Source: Aromatoleum toluvorans
GTDB lineage: Bacteria; Pseudomonadota; Gammaproteobacteria; Burkholderiales; Rhodocyclaceae
Direction of reading: 5' to 3'
DNA length: 64,000 bases
Assembly (NCBI RefSeq): GCF_012910905.1
Contig: NZ_WTVN01000001.1
Location: forward strand, 186,001 to 250,000
Part shown: piece by piece, positions 49,626-58,911 of the stretch
Numbering within the stretch: position 1 is the stretch's first letter
Layout: every line of letters starts with the position of its first letter
The notes under the pieces: generated by a model
The model's input: the letters and a program-made list of their open reading frames with translations, nothing else
The model's database searches: none
What the model was told of the DNA's origin: nothing
Translations under genes and position numbers: made by a program

Positions 49626-49693
49626 GTTGCACTCCTGGGCGTCGAGGTAGGACACGACGGCGGCCGACGCCGATGCTGCCGCCGTGCGAAATA

Positions 49694-50140
49694 CTACGGA
49701 TCGCACTGCCGCGCATGCTTCAGGGCGAGGCGCGCCTCAATTTCACGCCGGTTGAGCTCGAGGGCACGCCGGTGTGTGCGCTCGTACCACTCGCGAAGCG
49801 TGCCCGGAAGCTGCACGAAATACGCGTCGATCTTGTCCCATGGAATATGGCCGGCATGGGGTCCGGCACCTGCCGCACGCCAGCGCAGGTGAACCTGACC
49901 GGTGGCCTTGCGCCGATGCAGAGACAAATAGAAGGTGCGTCCCCGCACGCGCCGAGTCAGCCTCGACAGGTCATCTTGCGCGCGGTGAATCCTGTCAACC
50001 CTCGCGGCGGCCTGCCGCAGCTCGGTCGGTGTCCCGCCCCTACCCGTAAAGGCCTTTGCGTCACGCTCCTGTTGACGTGCCGACGCGTTGTTGCACGTGC
50101 TGGTGCTTGCCGCACGATCCGGAGTATTGAATTGCGCCAT
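49694..50140 (-). CDS. Hypothetical protein between ssb and the TIGR03761-type gene
   Basis: A 148-aa basic protein, preceded by GTGAGGAC. Residues 60-110 (RRVRGRTFYLSLHRRKATGQ, region, then VHLRWRAAGAGPHAGHIPWDKI) suggest a small beta-rich nucleic-acid-binding domain; the C-terminal part is a charged helix (YERTHRRALELNRREIEARL). Not recognised as a named family. It is transcribed with the surrounding SSB and TIGR03761-type genes, 17 bp after the latter. A role in DNA transfer or maintenance is inferred from place only. Confidence 0.6.
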   Translation of the reverse strand: MAQFNTPDRAASTSTCNNASARQQERDAKAFTGRGGTPTELRQAAARVDRIHRAQDDLSRLTRRVRGRTFYLSLHRRKATGQVHLRWRAAGAGPHAGHIPWDKIDAYFVQLPGTLREWYERTHRRALELNRREIEARLALKHARQCDP

Positions 50141-50157
50141 GTCCTCACTACTCGCGA

Positions 50158-51303
50158 TCAGTCGACCAGGCCCTCATCAGTTGGCTCATCGACAGCTGTA
50201 CCACTTTCCTGATCAATTGCCGCAAGCTCCTTCGCCACGCGCTCGAGCATCACCTTCTCGGTATCCGAGATTGAGACACGGCGCTGGGAATGACGTGAAA
50301 CTTGCCGGCCGGCATAGATGCCGGGCGGCACAGTGCCAAGAATGCCGGTGACGGCTGCGACACGTCGCTGGGCATTGGTGTCGGCCCCCGGCAAGAAGTC
50401 GGTGCGGCTGAGCGGCAGCAATTCGGGTTTGGTGAGCCACGTCTCGAACCGGATGAACTCCTCGAAAGCTGCGCGCATCGGGCGGGTGAACTGCCGGATC
50501 GCATCGTGCTCCTGTTTGTCGGAGAAGATGGCTTTGCGTCCGAGCGTCTTGACGACCCGGACGTAGTAATCGAACTCGACGATCAACTCGGCAATCGCAT
50601 AGCCGTAGGGGCTGCGGAACCCGAGTTCCAGCACCTTCGGTTCGCGCGATTTGAGAATCGCAAAGCCGAGACCTTTGTCCGCCTTCTTCTTGATTTCAGC
50701 GTCGAAGGTCCGGGTTTGGTGATCCAGTCCCCGTCGCAGTTCAGGGATGCGGTTATCGGCCCGCAAGAGTGCCCAGTCGGCATAAGGGTTATTGTTGCGG
50801 GTCAGCGTCCAGAGTGCCTTGAGGCTGGATGCGACCCGCTTGCCCCCGGGGATGGCGTTGTACTTTCCCGCGGGGTCCCGCCGGCGCCCCATGAACATTC
50901 GAAACCCCTCCTTCGTGTGCAGCGTCATCGTGTCGATACCGTCGTCGACCAGCCCCCCGAGGTCGCGGAGCTGGTTGGCAACGCTTGCCTCGACGACATG
51001 GTCTGCCCCATTGGTGACCCGGTAATCCGCCTCCATCTGCTTCAGCTTGTCGCAGCGCTGAAGGTAGAGCTCATAACGCGGCCACCGCGGATCCGTCGGA
51101 TCGGGATCCTCCGACTCGATCAGGTCGAGCAGTCTCGCGCGCTCCTTCGCGATGCTGTACCGATCGTCAAACGGCGAAGAGTCATCGGTCTCGAAGGGAA
51201 TCGATGTGCCACCGGGAAAGATCGGGTCCATGAGGCCAGGTTGGTTTGATGGGAGCGCTGAGGAGCGGACCAGCGGGGGAATAATCGAATTGGGCGCAGC
51301 CAT
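50158..51303 (-). CDS. PFL_4669/TIGR03761-family ICE protein
   Basis: A 381-aa protein beginning MAAPNSIIPPLVRSS, with DGIDTMTLHTKEGFRMFMGR (about 113-132), NPYADWALLRADNRI and LGFRSPYGYAIAELIVEFDY. These match the TIGR03761 family of ICEs; its role is unknown but it is conserved beside ParB, DUF2857 and SSB. The frame continues upstream with non-protein-like sequence; ATG 51303, preceded by GAGGGAA, fits the family N-terminus. Confidence 0.8.
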   Translation of the reverse strand: MAAPNSIIPPLVRSSALPSNQPGLMDPIFPGGTSIPFETDDSSPFDDRYSIAKERARLLDLIESEDPDPTDPRWPRYELYLQRCDKLKQMEADYRVTNGADHVVEASVANQLRDLGGLVDDGIDTMTLHTKEGFRMFMGRRRDPAGKYNAIPGGKRVASSLKALWTLTRNNNPYADWALLRADNRIPELRRGLDHQTRTFDAEIKKKADKGLGFAILKSREPKVLELGFRSPYGYAIAELIVEFDYYVRVVKTLGRKAIFSDKQEHDAIRQFTRPMRAAFEEFIRFETWLTKPELLPLSRTDFLPGADTNAQRRVAAVTGILGTVPPGIYAGRQVSRHSQRRVSISDTEKVMLERVAKELAAIDQESGTAVDEPTDEGLVD

Positions 51304-51314
51304 GAGACGTTCCC

Positions 51315-51911
51315 TCACGTAATGCGGGTTGAATTGGCCGCTCCTGCGTCCGGGACGTCGTGGAGGCGGGAGAGCGCAGGAATCGGCGTGAAGCCGGGGA
51401 TGAACTCGGCGTCCGGAAGCGGGCGGCGCAACAACTGGCGCAGTGCCGGCACATTCACCTGGTATGCGGCCGTTGCACGTGGAATCTTCTTGCTGCTGAC
51501 CAGGCAACTCTGTTCGAGACGCTGCAGGGCGCGCTGAACCACTTGATGACCGAGCTGGGTGCATGCGGACAACGTACGGCTTGAGATGCGCACCGATGTC
51601 CGATCGGCCGAGCGCCAGAGCAGCGCCAGCAGAACCGCTGTGGCGGGATAGTCGCCGTACAAACGCACGAGGAGGTCGAGGGTGATCTGTTGCTCGGCTG
51701 TCGCACGCGCAGGCCTTTGATCTGGACCTGATGAATCCAGCGGCAAAGGCCTTTTCGCTGGCTCGATTGAATCCACCGGAAATGCATTTACTACTGAGTC
51801 GATTGAATCCAGGTGATCCGTTTGCGTGGAGAACCGATCAGCATCCGCAAGGGGCGTCTCCGAGGCAGGCGATTCAAGCGGTCTCGCAGTCGTCGAATTC
51901 GTGCACGACAT
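51315..51911 (-). CDS. Hypothetical protein with a possible winged helix, partition/maintenance operon
   Basis: A 198-aa protein from the ATG at 51911 (MSCTNSTTARPL). The first 90 residues are a Ser/Pro/Asp-rich linker; residues 90-165 (LDLLVRLYGDYPATAVLLALLW region, then LSACTQLGHQVVQRALQRLEQ) look like a winged helix-turn-helix. Its start lies inside the end of the DUF2857 gene (38-nt overlap) and it ends 11 bp before the TIGR03761-type gene, so it is part of the same operon. Not assigned to a named family; possibly a regulator. Confidence 0.55.
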   Translation of the reverse strand: MSCTNSTTARPLESPASETPLADADRFSTQTDHLDSIDSVVNAFPVDSIEPAKRPLPLDSSGPDQRPARATAEQQITLDLLVRLYGDYPATAVLLALLWRSADRTSVRISSRTLSACTQLGHQVVQRALQRLEQSCLVSSKKIPRATAAYQVNVPALRQLLRRPLPDAEFIPGFTPIPALSRLHDVPDAGAANSTRIT

Positions 51912-52428
51912 ACCAGAGCGTCGCAATCGAAAGATCGGGAAAGACATAATGCAGCTCCACGTACTGCCGCTGCGGCGGGTAGCTGCTGCAGATCCGCGGC
52001 CAGGCCTGCTGCACGGCCTCTCGGACCTCCGGTTTCGGAAGAGGAGGACGACCTCGCGCCTGGGGCTCCGGACACAGCAAGGCGCGCTGCTCGCGGATCT
52101 GCTCCATCGTCATCTTGAACAGATGCACCAGCAGTTGAGGATGAGCGCCATGTTGAACGTGGTACTCCATCAGTTGCCGAGATTCCGTCATCGCTTCGTG
52201 CCGTCGATAGGCGGCCTCGAGGGTTGCCGGCGCGAAGTGAACGGACACGTCGAGCTGGGACATGCCGGCGATCGCGTTGAGATCCCTCACCGAGGCCGTG
52301 CGTAGCGTATCCAGGAGGTCCGGACTCAGGCCCGCATCCAGCAGTGTCTCGACCTCACCCATGTCAAGTAGATGGATGAGGTGGGACAGCAGTGCAACCC
52401 GCAGTTGTTCACTCTTTATCGGGATCAT
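51874..52428 (-). CDS. DUF2857 family protein (STY4526-type)
   Basis: About 184 aa from ATG 52428 (MIPIKSEQLRVALLSHLIHL); a TTG at 52488 would add 20 residues. The family pattern is seen in GLSPDLLDTLRTASVRDLNAI, QLMEYHVQHGAHPQLLVHLFKM (region of about 95-116) and a C-terminal CPEPQARGRPPLPKPEVREA with an HTH-like end. DUF2857 genes lie directly after parB in many ICEs; they are thought to be regulatory or partition accessories, without a proven role. Confidence 0.78.
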   Translation of the reverse strand: MIPIKSEQLRVALLSHLIHLLDMGEVETLLDAGLSPDLLDTLRTASVRDLNAIAGMSQLDVSVHFAPATLEAAYRRHEAMTESRQLMEYHVQHGAHPQLLVHLFKMTMEQIREQRALLCPEPQARGRPPLPKPEVREAVQQAWPRICSSYPPQRQYVELHYVFPDLSIATLWYVVHEFDDCETA

Positions 52429-52573
52429 CCCGCTACCCCAATTTCTGTTGAGCCACCGGATATTGCTTTGAGCCGTGCTCACGACCAACTCGCCTCAGCG
52501 ACCATTTGCCTTGCTTGCCAACGTGCTTCCGGTACGGTGGGGCTCGTGCCGAAAGCGGACGTCTGGGAGCCGC

Positions 52574-54103
52574 TCACAGTCGCTCGGGCGAGTCGTATTC
52601 CCGGAACTCATGGTGGTAGGTATCCATCAACGTTCGCATCAGAGGCCAATATGCCGGCTGCAGTAGCAACGAAACAATGTGCCGTGCATCGGCGTCGGCC
52701 GCATCACTGCCACCCGACAGGCTAACCAGCAGCCGGTGCGCTGCTTGCCGTGTCCGCCTTTCCGGCTCGCTAATCGACTGCTCGCTATCTGCAAGCGGCT
52801 CCATGCAGAAGCCGTGCGCCTGAGCGCTATCCCAACGTACGCATGAGGAAATCTGGAACGGGGCGGCGAAACCGTTCAGCGCCGCGGCAAAGGTAGGCGT
52901 CTCGGCCGGTCCGCTGTCGGTGCGATCCCTTCCCGTTCGTTTCCGCTTCGGCGCCGATTGGTGCTGCGGCGGAAGCGCGATGTGGTCGCCGATCCGTGGT
53001 GCACTCCCCGAATCGAAGTGATCGGGCATCATGCGATCAACCGAGAACGGCCCCTCGGCCGGCGGGTCGCCGGCAAGCCGGGCACGAATTTCGGCCGACG
53101 AGAGTTGCTTCTCCGATCCCATCGCGGCGAGCAGTGTCTGCTCGACCACCGAAATATGACAGTTCGCCTGTCGGGCGAACTGGGCATTCATTTGCGACAG
53201 GATCCTCTCCACTTCCGCGGCAGTAAGCCGCGGCGGATCATCTTGCTCTCGGACGGCGTTGATTGCGGTCGCCGCATCGGCCGCCAGTTGCTGGAACTCG
53301 GTCATGCGAACGTAGGGATCCAGATTGAGGGCCTCGGCAAGCTTCTCCAGGTGGCCAAAGCGGCTGCGAATCGCGCCTGCGCTCTCATGCGTAAGGTGCG
53401 GGCCGAAGGGCGCCAACTGGTCGACGGCAAACAGGTAGTTGGTGGCGGTAACTGCGTGCAGTTTCAAACCGCACTTGTTGGCGTGCTCTGAAAGGGCACG
53501 GAGACTCAGGGGTCCTCCGAGATCCGACTCCAGCTCGGACTTGAGGAGCGCCACGCCGCGGGCCTTTTCCCAGAACGTGGTGTCGCCCCGAAGCTCGTTT
53601 TCGATCAGATGGGCGGCGATGACGTCACTCTCACTGACCCACGGACGGACGACAACGCGAATCCATTCGTACCTGGGGTCCTTCGTCTCGTGCCAGAGCT
53701 CCTGAACGATCTGCAGACGGGTGTTGCCGCCCATGTAGCACATGTGCCGATCGGACCCTGGTCTGCGAGTGACGGATAGCGCTTCGCCGAGTCCGCCGCG
53801 CGCTTCGATCGAGGCCCGGATCTCGGCGAAGCGCGGGTTGGTCTTCACTCGAGGATTGCGGTCATAGCAATCGATCTCGCTACACCGCAGCATCATCCAG
53901 CCGTCAACGTCCTGACTGGCCTTGATACTGGCGGCTGAATCGTCGGGACTTCTCACTGCGAGGCTGTGAGCTGCGAGAAGCGCCCGCCTCTCGACAGTAT
54001 TTGATCCGCCTGACGGAGCCGGCCGAAGTTTTCCTTGCTTTTCCATTTGCTGCGCCAGATCTTTGATGGAGATCGTTTCAGGCAGTCGTGTCTTGGAATG
54101 CAT
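52574..54103 (-). CDS. parB: ICE ParB-family partition protein (PFGI-1 type)
   Basis: A 509-aa protein from ATG 54103, which has CGGAGG upstream and overlaps the parA end by 26 nt. The ParB nuclease-like N-terminal domain is at about 65-175, with CYDRNPRVKTNP, GGLGEALSVTRR and YMGGNTRLQIVQEL in place of the usual GERR box, followed by a helix-turn-helix (about 190-270, LSLRALSEHANKCGLKLHAV region). About 150 C-terminal residues hold a linker and a short dimerisation domain. It should bind a parS-like centromere and work with ParA; I did not find parS repeats. Confidence 0.82.
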   Translation of the reverse strand: MHSKTRLPETISIKDLAQQMEKQGKLRPAPSGGSNTVERRALLAAHSLAVRSPDDSAASIKASQDVDGWMMLRCSEIDCYDRNPRVKTNPRFAEIRASIEARGGLGEALSVTRRPGSDRHMCYMGGNTRLQIVQELWHETKDPRYEWIRVVVRPWVSESDVIAAHLIENELRGDTTFWEKARGVALLKSELESDLGGPLSLRALSEHANKCGLKLHAVTATNYLFAVDQLAPFGPHLTHESAGAIRSRFGHLEKLAEALNLDPYVRMTEFQQLAADAATAINAVREQDDPPRLTAAEVERILSQMNAQFARQANCHISVVEQTLLAAMGSEKQLSSAEIRARLAGDPPAEGPFSVDRMMPDHFDSGSAPRIGDHIALPPQHQSAPKRKRTGRDRTDSGPAETPTFAAALNGFAAPFQISSCVRWDSAQAHGFCMEPLADSEQSISEPERRTRQAAHRLLVSLSGGSDAADADARHIVSLLLQPAYWPLMRTLMDTYHHEFREYDSPERL

Positions 54104-54977
54104 CGGCCACCTCCGCGCTTGAACCGGTCGATGTCCCGCCGGCATAGTTCCCCTCCAGGCTGGGAATCAGTTCCCACAGGAGCGTGTGCATCGTGTCGCA
54201 CGCCTTGCCAGGATCAATCCAGTGAACCGGGAGTTGAGCGGTCGCCGCGTTCTTGTAGGCCACCGCATGCGGGACGACGGTGTTCAGGACACTGACTCGG
54301 CATTGCAGCTTTCGATACTCTTCGCGAATGGCTCTGGCGATCTCGCGCGAGTCGCGGGTGTTTTCCTGCCGGTAGATCATCGCCTGCATCGGCGGAATGG
54401 AAAATCCGAAGGAACGCGCGGTTTCGACGCGATTCAGCAACTTCTGCGTGCCGTCGAGAAATTCCCGCGCGGAAAGGATGTCGGGCGATACGGGTGACAA
54501 AAGGATATCGGCAGCCAGTACGGCGGCATCCTGGAGATGGCCGACCGCGCCCTGCGTGTCGATGAGCACGACGTCGTAGTTCTCCGACAGCAGCGGACTG
54601 CGTAGCGCGAGCTTGATGCGAAGCGCGCTATCCATGCGAGGCGCCAACCAGTCCTGTAGCGACCCTTCGGGCGCGTCGGAGACGACGAGGTCAAGGCAAC
54701 CGCCAGGATTGAGTCGCTGCCCGCGTGGAAGCATGGGGGCAAGAGCAAGATCGATGGTCGAGATGCAATCGTCCGTGAGTGCCCCCTGCTTGATCATTTG
54801 CGTCAGCCCATGGGGCGCCAAGCGCCCGATCGGGAAATACCGGCTGAGACTGGGCTGGACGTCGGCGTCGATCAGCAGCACGCGCATGCCCAGGTCCGCC
54901 AGGAGCGCGCCGAGATTGGCATTCACGGTTGTCTTGCCGACACCGCCCTTCGTCGATACGACGCTGTAGACGATCAT
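54078..54977 (-). CDS. parA: ParA-family partition ATPase
   Basis: A 299-aa protein with the deviant Walker A STKGGVGKTT (8-17), RVLLIDADVQPSLSRYF (Walker A' region, about 32-48) and YDVVLIDTQGAVGHL (Walker B, about 133-147). This is a ParA/Soj-type ATPase of the ICE kind, which keeps the extrachromosomal form of such elements. GGAGGG precedes ATG 54977. parB follows with overlap. There is no N-terminal HTH, so autoregulation may fall to ParB or the KorA-like protein. The 205 bp upstream to TraI are probably the promoter region. Confidence 0.9.
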   Translation of the reverse strand: MIVYSVVSTKGGVGKTTVNANLGALLADLGMRVLLIDADVQPSLSRYFPIGRLAPHGLTQMIKQGALTDDCISTIDLALAPMLPRGQRLNPGGCLDLVVSDAPEGSLQDWLAPRMDSALRIKLALRSPLLSENYDVVLIDTQGAVGHLQDAAVLAADILLSPVSPDILSAREFLDGTQKLLNRVETARSFGFSIPPMQAMIYRQENTRDSREIARAIREEYRKLQCRVSVLNTVVPHAVAYKNAATAQLPVHWIDPGKACDTMHTLLWELIPSLEGNYAGGTSTGSSAEVADAFQDTTA

Positions 54978-55182
54978 CGAACCCTCCGTTCTAAACAGCA
55001 GAAACGGTGGCGATTCTCAAAGGGACGGAGAGCGATGGGAAAAGCAGAAGTGCCGTCGGGCGAAGCCCCAGCACCAGCTCACGGTGTGATGAGCTGTGTC
55101 CCACATGGAATTTGCCTGTCAGAGAATAGAATTGGCCAACATCTAATATTTGTCAACCATCCGACATGTAACGGACCAGCGC

Positions 55183-57336
55183 CTAGCCCTCTTGTGCCGG
55201 ACGGGCCACCTTCCCGGCAAACGTAACAATGTTTGGATTCGGAAGCGGGACAGGGTTGACCCAACGCTCGGGATGCTTGATCACCACCGCGGCGAGCTTG
55301 CCGACGGGTTTCCCACCCCGCCCGAGCACCATGTAGTGATGAACATTGGAGTTGCCGGCCCCCACGACGTGCCATCGTGCCTTGATCACTTGCCGCTGAA
55401 TACCGGCGCCCAGTTTGTCGTTAGCACATGACGCATGAACCGCCCCGTTGCCGTCATCGCCATAAAGTGTCGCGAAGTCGCGGAATGTCCTCGGGGAGAC
55501 CAATGCCATTCCCTCTGGTACGAAATGAACAGGGGCTCCGGCTTCGTTGTAAGGTATGGATCCGTCCGCGATGCCCTGTTGCAGCCATGCCATGAACTGG
55601 AGGGCTGCATCGCTGGGTTCCGGCGCGTCGTTGGCCTCCCCCCTTGCCCCTCGCGGAGGCGACGCGGGCACGTGCGCATAGGGCGTGACCGGGCGGTTAC
55701 TCGGCAGCAGTGCAGGACGCGTAGCTCTTGCAGGTGTCGCAGCGTCGGCAACCGCAGCAGCAGAGTCGTCTTCGGACAGGTAATCCTCCTCGTCGCCGGC
55801 GCCTGCTGGTGCGACAGTCGGTGGTGATTGTCGTGGGGTCGGCCGCGGCTTGTCGAACTCGGGAGGCGCGGATGCCGCATGTGCCGGCTTGGGCGGGGGC
55901 ACGTCGAGTTCCTTGCGTGGCCTCGACGATCGCTGTCCGGACTCCTTGTCACGAGTGCGGCTCGGATCCGTTGAATCGGCGACTTTCGGCGCGTCACTGT
56001 TGGACTGCTCGCGCACCTCGCGCGATGCCTTCACGACGATCACACCATCGAATACGGGCGGATAGTCTTCTGGTCGGTCGAACAGGTTCGCGAGCGGGAA
56101 CTTGAGCATCGCAAACTCATGCGTATAGCCGTTGCCGCGGATCTCCACGTACCAGACGGCCTGTCCTGTATCCGGATTACGCTCCAACAGCCCATAGTCC
56201 TGCCAGGTATCGAACAGTCGGTCGTTCTTGCTCGGGCCCGGAACACTGTCGGCGTTGTCGGGATCGGTGCGCGCGATATCCTCGCGCACGGCATCCGCGA
56301 GGCGTTTCGCCACGAACCAGGCGGCGCCCTCGGCAACCCAGCCTGCGGCACCGTCTCGATTCAGTGGCAATCCCCCTTGGCGCAGCATACGGCGCATCGC
56401 TTCCATCAGCCGCTCGACCAGCGGGACGGCTGTTGCAGAGCCGAATTGGTTGCGCGGCCCCTGCTGCAGGTTGCTCGCGGCTGAACGCTGATCCGCTCCG
56501 CGCACGATCTCGGTCAGCACACTGGTTGCATCATCCCCGGACCACGCGGCGTCCAGCTGACCCATGACGGTGGGTTCGCGTGCCAGAAACGCGAGCGCTG
56601 CTGCAGGAACGATCCGCGGCGCCAGCACCTGCGGCAAACGCCGGTGCGCGCCGTAGTTGCGCTCCGCTGCCGGGGCAAATCGGACTTCGTACTCCACTGC
56701 GCCAGCCATAAGCATGTCCCCCGACAGCGGAAGCCAGGGGCGCGCGGGGCCGTCCGGACGGTCCGCGAGGCTCACTCGAAGGTCGGTTATCGGTTTGCCG
56801 ATGTCGTGAAGGAGCGCCGCAAAAATGACGGCGTACGTCCAGTGATCGCGCTGCGCATCGATCTGTTCCGCGGGTCCCCCACGCGGTAGCAGATAGCCGT
56901 TGCGGAGGCAGACCGCCGCATACACGACCTCGATGGTATGTGCGGCGAGACCGCCGAGGTGCGCGTGATGATGGGCTTCGCTTGCCGGGAGCAGTTGGAC
57001 GAACCGCAGATACTGCTGGATCGCCGGTGCGATGTCCCGCTCCCATGCCGCAGTGCTCAGTTTGGATTCGCGCTGGATCTGTTGCAGGGCGCCGGCCAGG
57101 TTGCACACGTCGATCAGCGCGGTGACATCAAGAACCTTGAGCCATCCGTGGCGGTTCGCAGCAAGCCATCGCGCGTCACCATCCTTGATCGTGGATCGTG
57201 ATGCGGGAGTCGAACGCCGCGAGCCGGCCACTGTGCGATATGCCGCTATCTTGCCTATGATCGGCCACAGCAACCAGGCGCCCAGCCCTGCCGCCGCGAG
57301 AAAACAGCCAACGGCCAATGCCGCCAACACGATCAA
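55183..57336 (-). CDS. traI: MobH-family relaxase TraI
   Basis: A 717-aa protein. N-terminal hydrophobic stretch (1-29), then the TraI_2 relaxase domain with the MobH histidine cluster AHHHAHLGG (121-129) and LLHDIGKP (175-182, HD motif); the C-terminal DUF1528-like part begins after about 530 (DAALQFMAWLQQGIADGSI, then FRDFATLYGD). MobH relaxases nick at oriT in SXT/R391, clc and PAPI-1-type elements. The 250-residue linker is Pro/Ser/Asp-rich. The TTG start overlaps the preceding stop (TTGA), so translation is probably coupled. Usual family length is 600-720 residues. Confidence 0.88.
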   Translation of the reverse strand: MIVLAALAVGCFLAAAGLGAWLLWPIIGKIAAYRTVAGSRRSTPASRSTIKDGDARWLAANRHGWLKVLDVTALIDVCNLAGALQQIQRESKLSTAAWERDIAPAIQQYLRFVQLLPASEAHHHAHLGGLAAHTIEVVYAAVCLRNGYLLPRGGPAEQIDAQRDHWTYAVIFAALLHDIGKPITDLRVSLADRPDGPARPWLPLSGDMLMAGAVEYEVRFAPAAERNYGAHRRLPQVLAPRIVPAAALAFLAREPTVMGQLDAAWSGDDATSVLTEIVRGADQRSAASNLQQGPRNQFGSATAVPLVERLMEAMRRMLRQGGLPLNRDGAAGWVAEGAAWFVAKRLADAVREDIARTDPDNADSVPGPSKNDRLFDTWQDYGLLERNPDTGQAVWYVEIRGNGYTHEFAMLKFPLANLFDRPEDYPPVFDGVIVVKASREVREQSNSDAPKVADSTDPSRTRDKESGQRSSRPRKELDVPPPKPAHAASAPPEFDKPRPTPRQSPPTVAPAGAGDEEDYLSEDDSAAAVADAATPARATRPALLPSNRPVTPYAHVPASPPRGARGEANDAPEPSDAALQFMAWLQQGIADGSIPYNEAGAPVHFVPEGMALVSPRTFRDFATLYGDDGNGAVHASCANDKLGAGIQRQVIKARWHVVGAGNSNVHHYMVLGRGGKPVGKLAAVVIKHPERWVNPVPLPNPNIVTFAGKVARPAQEG

Positions 57337-57800
57337 CCCCGACGACTTTCGACCTGGGCTGTACAGAACTGCGCCAATAGCCAGTTCTCCAGCACTTCTC
57401 GTCGCGGATAGGGGCCTTCAGATTCCCACACTTCAACCGTGACCCCCTCGCAGAACGCGGTGAAGGTCTCGGCGAGCGGCTCCCACTTCTTGCCATCGCG
57501 GCGTTTGGCCCGGTAGCGACAAAACGGCAGACCCGACAGATCGGCCGCCAATTGCCCCGGCTCAGCGGGCTTCAGGATTTCAACGTAGTGGGCGAGAAGG
57601 TTTCGCACGGAAATGATCGGATCGTCCTCGACGTAGAGGTACGTCTCCAGCCCGTCGTACCGGGCAAGCCAACTGAACAGGACGCTGCGCCAACCGGGTT
57701 CTCCCAGTCCCTCCAGAAAATGCCCGATGGTGACCACCGCCTGAATCCGGGCCTCTTCCTGGTGCGACGGGATGGACGGCGGCATCGTGTTCATCAGCAT
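57333..57800 (-). CDS. Hypothetical protein upstream of traI
   Basis: A 155-aa protein with AGGAGGTGAA before ATG 57800, the strongest ribosome site in this block. An alpha/beta protein with no recognised motif (VVTIGHFLEGLGEPGWRSVL, region; FCRYRAKRRDGKKWEPLAE). It overlaps traI and is the first gene read leftward from the hairpin-rich region, so it may be a relaxosome accessory. Position is the only basis for that; it is not recognisably MobI. Confidence 0.6.
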   Translation of the reverse strand: MLMNTMPPSIPSHQEEARIQAVVTIGHFLEGLGEPGWRSVLFSWLARYDGLETYLYVEDDPIISVRNLLAHYVEILKPAEPGQLAADLSGLPFCRYRAKRRDGKKWEPLAETFTAFCEGVTVEVWESEGPYPRREVLENWLLAQFCTAQVESRRG

Positions 57801-58395
57801 TTCACCTCCTGCAAAATGCTCCGTTCTCTTTTTCTTGGCGCATCAATCGGCTGGGGTGAGCCGCCAGCGCTTCACCCATACTTTAGTCGTGCGTAGGTTT
57901 CGGCACCACTTCGCCCCGGCTTCCTGGACCGCACGCTCCCCAAGGGTGCAGCACACCTGCCCTTTCCGTCCTTCGCAAATCCGCTCCAACTTCCAGGAGT
58001 TTTCACTGGGCATAGGGTTGACCGTGTGCTATGGCCCTTTCGGGAGCCTGCCAAGGCAGGCTCCCGACCCCCTATCCGGTAAGCCTTTGCCGCAAGGCTT
58101 CCCCTCCCCGTGAATCCTTCGCCCAGCCCGAGCTGTAGGGGCTGGGCGCCCTTTCGGGTTGGGCCCGTACCCCCTACACGAAGGCCCGCCACCGGGCCGC
58201 CCCCTTTGCCCGCCATTTCCGCCTATCACTGCATTACGCATTTTGCAAGCATAAAGCCGCGCAAACTTTCCCGATTTCACACCTGCGCCACGCAAACGCC
58301 CTGGCCACACTCTGCTCCGTGACTGGCCGCTGGCAGCAGGCCGCAGCCCCACCGCCTATCCGGTGGGGCTGCCTTTCCACCCGACGGAGCACTCA
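57801..58395. other. Hairpin-rich non-coding region between divergent transfer operons, candidate oriT
   Basis: About 595 bp with no gene, between the leftward traI operon and the rightward transfer operon. It holds three successive inverted repeats at 58041-58147 and probably divergent promoters. An oriT beside the relaxase gene would fit, but the oriT sites of MobH elements are too varied to identify by eye and I found no match to a known nic site. Confidence 0.4.
58041..58147. repeat. Three consecutive inverted repeats
   Basis: CGGGAGCCTGCC/GGCAGGCTCCCG (58041-58052 and 58055-58066, 12-bp arms, 2-nt centre); AAGCCTT/AAGGCTT (58081-58087 and 58094-58100, 6-nt loop); GCCCAGCCC/GGGCTGGGC (58121-58129 and 58139-58147, 9-nt loop). 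All arms are perfect. Confidence 0.8.
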
Positions 58396-58911
58396 ATGCA
58401 TCGCATTGTCGCAATCGCTCTCCTTCTGACGGTTGGTTCGTCGTGGGCGGCGTCTCCTTCCGACGAAGTCCGCCTCGCCCGATACACGACGACTTCGATC
58501 ACGCCCGAGCCAGCCGCGTTGAATCCGCTGACGGCCATCGCCACCGTGCGCTTTCCCCGCGGCCACGTGCGCACCGTGGGGGATGCCGTCAACTACGTGC
58601 TCCTTCGCACGGGCTATCGTCTCAAATCCGTCGATACCGCTGCACGTGACCTTTTTCCGCTGCCCTTGCCCGAAGCCCATCGCGAACTGGGCCCTTATCG
58701 CGCACTGACCATTGTCGAGCTTCTCGTCGGCGAGGCCTACAAGGTCGATGCCTCCCCCGTGCATCGCACCCTGATTATTGGTCTTCGCCCCGTCGACCGG
58801 CCCTCCCCCTCTTCCGGTCCTCGCCACGAACCCGCCTCGGCCCAATCCGGCGCAGCGCGCTTCGACGAAGGGGTGAACGTTCCCGTGGCCATATCGGAGC
58901 CGGCGCAATGA
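58396..58911 (+). CDS. PilL-N-terminal-like ICE protein (PFGI-1 class), secreted
   Basis: A 171-aa protein from ATG 58396 (MHRIVAIALLLTVGSSWAAS), with a clear signal peptide cut near residue 20 (WAA-SP). The mature part (VRTVGDAVNYVLLRTGYRL region, GPYRALTIVELLVGEAYKV) resembles the PilL N-terminal domain found as the first transfer gene in PFGI-1-type elements, with a TonB-box/secretin-like fold. The tail is Pro/Ser-rich. The stop overlaps the next start (ATGA). It probably lies in the periplasm as part of the GI-type secretion apparatus. Confidence 0.72.
   Translation: MHRIVAIALLLTVGSSWAASPSDEVRLARYTTTSITPEPAALNPLTAIATVRFPRGHVRTVGDAVNYVLLRTGYRLKSVDTAARDLFPLPLPEAHRELGPYRALTIVELLVGEAYKVDASPVHRTLIIGLRPVDRPSPSSGPRHEPASAQSGAARFDEGVNVPVAISEPAQ

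Noticed and set aside
58041-58066. Intrinsic terminator at the first hairpin upstream of the transfer operon
   Set aside because: No U-run follows on either strand and the loop is only 2 nt; a palindromic binding site or oriT element fits better.
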